From NCBI RefSeq assembly GCF_008386565.1, contig NZ_VUKA01000005.1, positions 182,258 to 246,257 of the forward strand: a stretch of 64,000 nt of DNA, in the 5' to 3' direction. Every line of letters starts with the position of its first letter. Position 1 is the first letter of the stretch. The notes under the pieces are model-generated. The model saw only the letters and a program-made list of their open reading frames with translations, ran no database searches and was not told the DNA's origin. The stretch comes from Teichococcus oryzae. GTDB lineage: Bacteria > Pseudomonadota > Alphaproteobacteria > Acetobacterales > Acetobacteraceae. This document shows positions 59,384-64,000 of this stretch, piece after piece. A program made the position numbers and the translations under genes.

Positions 59384-60780
59384 CACAGCCGGCCCTCCAG
59401 CAGCGGCCGCACATCCGCGAGATGGCCCAGCACGGCGGCGGCGGCAGCCATCGCCGGGGACATCAGATGCGTGCGGGCGCCCGGCCCCTGCCGGCCCTTG
59501 AAGTTGCGGTTGGTGGTGGAGGCGCAGCGCTCCCCCGGCGGCACCAGATCCCCGTTCATGCCGACGCACATGGAGCAGCCGGAGCCGACCCATTCCAGCC
59601 CCGCCTCGCGGAAGATGCGGTCCAGCCCTTCCTGCTCCGCCTGCTGCCGGACCAGCCGCGATCCGGGGGACACCATGCCGGGAACCCGCGCCCGCCGCCC
59701 CGCCAGCACGGCGGCGGCCATGCGCAGGTCCTCGATCCGGGCATTGGTGCAGGAGCCGATGAACACCCGGTCCACGGCGATCTCCGACAGCTTCTGCCCG
59801 GCGCGCAGCCCCATATAGTCCAGGCCGTCGCGGATCTGCGCGGCCCGCGCCTCGCTGGGCGCCCGCGCCGGGTCGGGCAGGGTGGCGGTGATCGGCAGGG
59901 CGTCCTCCGGGCTGACACCCCAGGTGACGATGGGGGCGATGGCCTCCGCCCGCAGCGAAACGTCCCGGTCGAACGCGGCATCGGCATCGCTGTTGAGGCT
60001 GAGCCAGTGCTCGGCGGCGCGGTCGAAGGCTTCGCCTTCCGGCGCGAAGGGCCGGCCGCGCAGGTAGCCGAGCGTCGTCGCGTCGGGCGCCACCATGCCG
60101 CAGCGCGCGCCGCTTTCGATCGACAGGTTGCAAAGCGTGAGACGGCCTTCCATGGACAGCCCCCGGACGGCGGCGCCGGCATATTCCACCGCATGCCCCG
60201 CCGCGCCATCGGCACCGATCTGGGCGATCACCGACAGCGCCATGTCCTTGGCGCCGATGCCGGGGCCGGGCCGGCCTTCCAGCGTGACGCGCAGCCGCTT
60301 CGGGCGCTGTTGCCACAGGGTCTGGGTCATCAGCACATGCGCCACCTCGGACGCGCCGATGCCGAAGGCCAGGGCGCCGAAGGCGCCATGGGTGGAGGTG
60401 TGGCTGTCGCCGCACACCACGGAAAGGCCCGGCAGCGTCAGGCCCTGTTCCGGCCCCACCACATGCACGATGCCCTGGGCGGCGTGGTCCAGCCCGAACA
60501 GGCGCAGTCCATGCGCCGCCGCGTTGCGGGCCAGTTGCTCCACCATGCCCATGGCGGCAGGGTCGGAGGTGGGGCGGGTGGGAACGTAATGGTCGGCGAC
60601 GCCGATGTTGAGCGCCGGATAGCCCACCGCCGCGCCGCGGTCGCGCAGCTGGTTGAAGGCGTGGTGCGAGCCTTCGTGGAAGAAGTGCCGGTCGATCCAG
60701 ATCAGGCTCTGGCCGTCTTCCCGCGTCAGGATGGCATGCGCGTCCCAGATCTTGTCGAACAGTGCGCGCGGTTCCGCCAT
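59383..60780 (-). CDS. leuC: Isopropylmalate isomerase/hydratase large subunit (LeuC-like)
   Basis: This 465-residue aconitase-family subunit binds a [4Fe-4S] cluster through Cys344 (GSCTNARIEDLR), Cys402 and Cys405 (GSGCSMCVGMN). VCGDSHTSTHGAFGALAFGIG and WQQRPKRLRVTLEG are typical of LeuC. The length equals biosynthetic LeuC, so family alone cannot settle its substrate. It heads the minus-strand set and is divergent from a HutC-type GntR gene, unusual for leucine synthesis. Confidence 0.92.
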   Translation of the reverse strand: MAEPRALFDKIWDAHAILTREDGQSLIWIDRHFFHEGSHHAFNQLRDRGAAVGYPALNIGVADHYVPTRPTSDPAAMGMVEQLARNAAAHGLRLFGLDHAAQGIVHVVGPEQGLTLPGLSVVCGDSHTSTHGAFGALAFGIGASEVAHVLMTQTLWQQRPKRLRVTLEGRPGPGIGAKDMALSVIAQIGADGAAGHAVEYAGAAVRGLSMEGRLTLCNLSIESGARCGMVAPDATTLGYLRGRPFAPEGEAFDRAAEHWLSLNSDADAAFDRDVSLRAEAIAPIVTWGVSPEDALPITATLPDPARAPSEARAAQIRDGLDYMGLRAGQKLSEIAVDRVFIGSCTNARIEDLRMAAAVLAGRRARVPGMVSPGSRLVRQQAEQEGLDRIFREAGLEWVGSGCSMCVGMNGDLVPPGERCASTTNRNFKGRQGPGARTHLMSPAMAAAAAVLGHLADVRPLLEGRL

Positions 60781-60839
60781 CCGCTTCCTCCCTTGTTTCG
60801 TTGCGCCGAGACTAGGCGGAAGTCGCGGCCGGGCGCAAC

Positions 60840-60885
60840 CGTCCGGTATGACAAACTAGACAGCGTCCGGTTCGCGGAATAGACA
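60840..60885. promoter_or_regulatory. Direct-repeat operator candidate between leuC-like and GntR genes
   Basis: CGTCCGG occurs at 60840-60846 and 60864-60870, and TAGACA at 60857-60862 and 60880-60885, giving two imperfect copies of a unit about 23-24 bp long, near two helical turns. The segment lies in the 139-bp region between the divergent genes and is less GC-rich than its surroundings. The adjacent HutC-type regulator is the probable binder. Confidence 0.42.
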
Positions 60886-60919
60886 AGCTGACACCGCACC
60901 TTCTGGAGCGCGCATCGCA

Positions 60920-61702
60920 TTGAACGCCATCGTCGAACCCTCCAAGGCCCGCGGCATCTACCTCCTGCTGCGCGACCGCATCGGCGGCGGCGCCTTCCGG
61001 GATGGCGACCGCCTGCCCGGTGAGCCCGACCTGGCGGCCGAATACGGCGTGTCCCGCGTGACGGTGCGCCGCGCCCTGGACCAGTTGGCCGCCAGCGGCC
61101 TGGTGGCGCGGCGGCCGGGCGTCGGCACCTTCGTGACCCTGCCCGCCCCGGCGCCCGGGCCGATCGACGTGTCCGACGTGTTCTCGGATCTCAAGCAGAT
61201 GGGCCGGCGCAGCGAGGTGCGGCTGCTGGATTTCGGCTATGGGGTTCCCGCCCCCGTCATCGCCGCGGCCCTGGCGCTGCCCCCGGGCGGCCGGGCGCAG
61301 CGCGCCGTGCGCGTCCGCTCCATCGCCGGCGAGCCCTTCTCCTTTCTGACCACCCATGTGCCGGAACAGATCGGATCGACCTATTCCGAGGCCGATCTCG
61401 CCAGCCAACCCCTGCTGGAATTGCTGGAGCGCGGCGGCCGCCGGCTGGGCGATGCGCGGCAAAGCATCGCCGCCAGCCTGGCCGGGCCAACCGTCGCCGC
61501 CGCGCTGCGGGTGGAGATGGGCGCGCCGCTGATCGCCCTGACGCGGCTGGTCGAGGATGCGCAAGGCCGGCCGATCGAGCATCTGCACGCCCTGTACCGG
61601 CCGGACCGCTTCACCTTCGAGATGCGGCTGCAGCGCACCGGCACCGAGGGCGCCCGCCGCTGGAGCCCGCTTCCCCTGTCCATGAAGCGGCAACCCGCCT
61701 GA
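60920..61702 (+). CDS. GntR-family transcriptional regulator, HutC/UTRA type
   Basis: This 260-residue regulator has a winged helix (LPGEPDLAAEYGVSRVTVRRALDQLAASGLVARRPGVGTFV) and a UTRA ligand domain from about residue 90. It is divergent from leuC-like and 33 bp upstream of the lyase gene, so it probably controls both transcripts in response to the pathway acid. The start is TTG 60920 with GGAG about 11 bases upstream. Confidence 0.9.
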   Translation: MNAIVEPSKARGIYLLLRDRIGGGAFRDGDRLPGEPDLAAEYGVSRVTVRRALDQLAASGLVARRPGVGTFVTLPAPAPGPIDVSDVFSDLKQMGRRSEVRLLDFGYGVPAPVIAAALALPPGGRAQRAVRVRSIAGEPFSFLTTHVPEQIGSTYSEADLASQPLLELLERGGRRLGDARQSIAASLAGPTVAAALRVEMGAPLIALTRLVEDAQGRPIEHLHALYRPDRFTFEMRLQRTGTEGARRWSPLPLSMKRQPA

Positions 61703-61735
61703 AGCGGCCGCGGGATCACCAAGAAGGAAACGCGC

Positions 61736-62599
61736 ATGTCTCTCAAGCAGCTTCTGGCCCGGCCCGGCCCGGTGGTGGCGCCCGGCATCTATGACGCGCT
61801 GACCGCCAGCCTGGCGGCCGGGGCTGGGTTCGAGGCCGCCTATGTGTCCGGCGCCGCCGTGGCCTATACGCGCCTCGGGCGGCCGGATATCGGCCTGGTG
61901 TCGATGACGGAGATGAGCGAAACGGTCGCCCTGATCCGCGACCGCGTCGGGCTGCCGCTGATCGTCGATGCCGATAACGGGCATGGCAACGCGCTCAACA
62001 CGCAGCGCACCGTCCGCTTGTTCGAGCGCGCCGGCGCCTCCGCCCTGCAGCTGGAGGACCAGACCCTGCCGAAGCGCTGCGGCCACCTGCAGGGCAAGTC
62101 GCTGATCCCGGCGGCGGAAATGGCCGGCAAGGTCAGGGCGGCCGTTGATGCGCGCGCCAGCGACGAAACGCTGATCATCGCCCGCACCGACGCGATCGCC
62201 GTTGAGGGATTGCAGGCGGCGCTCGACCGGGCCGCGCTGTATGCCGAGGCAGGGGCGGATGTGCTGTTTGTCGAGGCGCCGCGCGACCAGGAGCAGATGG
62301 CGGCCATCGTCCGCCAGCTCGGCGGCCTGCGCCCGCTGCTGGCCAACATGGTGGAAGGCGGCGACACGCCCCTCGCCTCCGCCGGCGCGCTCGGGGAAAA
62401 GGGCTTCCGGCTGGTGATCTTTCCCGGCGGCATCGTCCGCGCCGTGGCCAGGACGGCACAGGATTATTACGCCTCCCTGGCCCGGCATGGCAGCAACGCC
62501 CCCTTCGCGGAGCGGATGTTCGACTTCAACGGGCTGAACCGCGTGATCGGCACGCCGGAGATGCTGGAACTGGGCCGCGGCTACGACGCCACCTCCTGA
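61736..62599 (+). CDS. Isocitrate lyase/PEP mutase-family C-C lyase
   Basis: This 287-residue TIM-barrel enzyme has IVDADNGHGNALNTQRTV (metal-binding aspartates), LEDQTLPKRCGH with catalytic Cys115 in KRCGH (113-117), and IIARTDA. KRCGH marks lyases such as 2-methylisocitrate lyase, oxaloacetase and 2,3-dimethylmalate lyase, rather than phosphonate mutases. Next to LeuCD-like hydratase genes it may cleave a substituted malate to pyruvate plus a short acid. AAGGAAA precedes the ATG. Confidence 0.9.
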   Translation: MSLKQLLARPGPVVAPGIYDALTASLAAGAGFEAAYVSGAAVAYTRLGRPDIGLVSMTEMSETVALIRDRVGLPLIVDADNGHGNALNTQRTVRLFERAGASALQLEDQTLPKRCGHLQGKSLIPAAEMAGKVRAAVDARASDETLIIARTDAIAVEGLQAALDRAALYAEAGADVLFVEAPRDQEQMAAIVRQLGGLRPLLANMVEGGDTPLASAGALGEKGFRLVIFPGGIVRAVARTAQDYYASLARHGSNAPFAERMFDFNGLNRVIGTPEMLELGRGYDATS

Positions 62600-62732
62600 A
62601 GGCGGGCGGGCAACAAGGCCTGGACGCCGGGAACCGCCCGGCACATCGTTGCCTTCCCCCTGGACGGAGGGCCTTCGGCCGCGATGAACGGAAACCGGTT
62701 GCCGCGGCACCGGCGGTCGGCAGGGGGCAGCC

Positions 62733-63431
62733 ATGCCTCGCCATCTGCCGCTGACCGCCCTGCGCGCCTGCGAGGCGGCGGCGCGCATCGGCTCCTTCCG
62801 CATGGCGGCGGATGATCTGGGCCTGACGCCTTCCGCCGTCGGCCACGCCATTCGTGGCCTGGAGCGCGATCTTGGCGCCGTGCTGTTCGAGCGGCAGGGC
62901 CGCAGCATCCGCCTGACGGCGGAGGATGAGACGCTGATGCGGCATGTGGAGCGCGGCTTCGGCGAGTTGCAGCTCGGCCTCAGCCGGGTGGCGGCGCGTG
63001 GACCGCAATTGCTGAAGCTGCATTGCGCGCCAGGCTTCGCCTCGCAATGGCTGTTGCCCCACCTGCGCCGGCTGCTGAGTGAATGCGAGGGGCTGGAAGT
63101 GTGCATCGCCGCAGGCACCGACTACACGCGCTTCCTGGCCGATGAGTTCGACGCCGACATCGTGTAGGGCATGCCGCCCGCCGAGCATTACGGCACGGCC
63201 GGCCGCGAAGGCGTGATCGTGCTGCCGATCAGCACGGAACTGGTGACGCCGCTCTGCGCCCTGGCCCTGGCGCCTTCCATCCGCAGCGCCCGCGACCTTT
63301 ACAACCAGGTGCTGATCGAGAGCGACAACAAGAAGCTGCGCTGGCCTGCCTGGTTCGCCGCCAACGGGCTGGCGGCGCCGGCACGGCGCGGCCCGCGCTT
63401 CGAGCACAGCTTCTTTCTCGTTTTTCGGTGA
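62733..63431 (+). pseudogene. LysR-type regulator, interrupted by a stop codon and truncated
   Basis: The frame encodes a LysR winged helix (LPLTALRACEAAARIGSFRMAADDLGLTPSAVGHAIRGLERDLG) and effector domain, but TAG at 63165-63167 falls inside DADIV-stop-GMPPAEHYG, where relatives have Tyr. Reading continues in the same frame (GREGVIVLPISTELVTPLCALAL ... KKLRWPAWFAANGLAAPARRGPRFEHSFF) and then stops at 63431, about 50-60 residues short of a full LysR. It is therefore inactive, or at best a DNA-binding fragment of 144 residues. Confidence 0.85.
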
Positions 63432-63477
63432 GTGCCGGCCAAGGACAACCCGTTCCCCATAAGAAGCGAAGGAACCC

Positions 63478-63922
63478 ATGCTTCTGGCTGAGAAGACGGC
63501 GGTGATTTCCGGCGCCGCCAGCGCGCGCGCCATTGGCCGCGCCACGGCGAAGCTGTTCGCCGAGCATGGCGCGCGCGTCGCCATCCTCGACCTCGACGCG
63601 GCGGGCGCGCGAACTGGGCGAAGGCCATGTCGGCATCAGCTGCGATGCCGGCGATGCCGCGCCCTGCCGCGACGCCGCGAGGGCAAGCCATCGCGGCCTT
63701 CGGCAGGATCGACGTGCTGGTCAACAATGCCGGCATCACTCAGCCGCTCAGGCTGATGGAGGTCGCGCCGGAGACCTGGGCGCGCGTCATCGACGTCAAC
63801 CTGACCGGCGTGCTGTATCTCAGCCAGGCTTTCATTTCGCATGTGCGGGAGCGCCGCCAGGGCTCGATCGCCTGCATGTCCTCCGTTTCCGCCAGCGCGG
63901 CGGCGGCATCTTTGCCGGGCTG
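63478..63922 (+). pseudogene. Short-chain dehydrogenase remnant with frameshifts
   Basis: SDR sequence runs through all three forward frames: MLLAEKTAVISGAASARAIGRATAKLF ... AILDLDAAGA in the first, ARELGEGHVGISCDAGDAAPCRDAA in the second after a shift near 63605, and QAIAAFGRIDVLVNNAGITQPLRLMEV ... MSSVSA in the third after a shift near 63680. A further 1-base loss near 63893 restores RGGGIFAG in the second frame. Homology ends abruptly at about 63921, before the YxxxK active site. It is dead as read. Confidence 0.82.
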
Positions 63923-64000
63923 ACCAGCCCCCGTCGACTGGTCTGGGCAAGATTTTAGTGGATCATGGGCAGTGACGGCGCCGATGAACCATTGGAGTTG
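63921..64000. mobile_element. Possible end of an insertion sequence, cut by the window edge
   Basis: SDR homology stops at TGACCAGCCCCC (63921 onward). A start of TGACC followed by a C-run, with TGGATCA soon after (63959-63965), recalls the left ends of some IS3-family elements. No transposase is visible in the remaining 80 bp. The call rests on the abrupt junction and a recollected end pattern. Confidence 0.35.

Overview
The window is about 64 kb of very GC-rich DNA that reads as chromosome of an alphaproteobacterium. The best guess is the Acetobacteraceae (Roseomonas-like, Rhodospirillales). This rests on codon bias, many Tat-type solute-binding proteins, three Bug/TctC-type tricarboxylate receptors without their membrane partners, and the style of the nap and EPS genes; no rRNA is present to confirm it. 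I see no tRNA, rRNA or CRISPR array. Nearly every gene belongs to a small catabolic or transport cassette with its own GntR-type regulator.

Layout. (1) 0.1-11.0 kb: a polyamine-type ABC importer, an FCD GntR regulator, a Tat-exported binding protein, both subunits of an N,N-dimethylformamidase-like iron amidohydrolase, a fused alpha-beta TPP-dependent E1 dehydrogenase and a class III aminotransferase. This looks like an amide-catabolic operon, and an identical AT-rich palindrome lies at its start and before its last gene. (2) 11.2-12.5 kb: two Rnk/GreA-C-terminal-like proteins; a third sits at 20.3 kb beside an MscS channel. Two of the three carry an N-terminal CxxC-x10-CxxC ribbon. (3) 12.5-18.3 kb: an Ldh2-type oxidoreductase, PxpA, a biotin carrier, biotin carboxylase, PxpB, PxpC and a carrier-like protein that has lost its biotinyl lysine, closed by a strong hairpin. 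(4) 18.4-24.8 kb: an orphan family-5 binding protein, a Bug receptor, a DapA-family lyase and a divergent GntR gene with two perfect operator palindromes. (5) 24.8-35.2 kb: a CGS-like PLP enzyme, then one same-strand run encoding NnrS, a DUF4142 protein, NapC, NapB, NapA, NapD, NapF, NapE, flavohaemoglobin Hmp, a Crp/Fnr regulator and an FMN reductase: periplasmic nitrate reduction joined to NO defence.

(6) 35.5-38.4 kb: an acyltransferase-SGNH fusion and a polyprenyl-phosphate sugar transferase lacking its usual membrane domain. (7) 38.5-43.8 kb: two isochorismatase-type hydrolases, an AtuA/DUF1446 protein, a DUF4387 protein and a Bug receptor, divergent from a HutC-type GntR gene with a textbook operator. 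(8) 43.8-46.7 kb: a multi-PAS GGDEF-EAL protein with a recent internal PAS duplication. (9) 47.1-50.5 kb: a TRAP transporter with a cyclase-family hydrolase. (10) 50.7-57.7 kb: a hydrolase, an SDR, DUF1127, MocR-MFS, and a CGNR regulator divergent from an EamA exporter across a perfect 14-bp inverted repeat. (11) 57.7-62.6 kb: LeuC, LeuD and a Bug receptor divergent from GntR and an isocitrate-lyase-family lyase, plausibly a route for substituted maleates. (12) 62.7-64.0 kb: decayed LysR and SDR genes, the latter apparently cut by the end of an insertion sequence.

The best candidates for undescribed biology are the dimethylformamidase-like operon, the AtuA/DUF4387/isochorismatase cassette, the LeuCD plus lyase cassette, and the ribbon-Rnk proteins. 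Their substrates are inferred from family and neighbourhood only.
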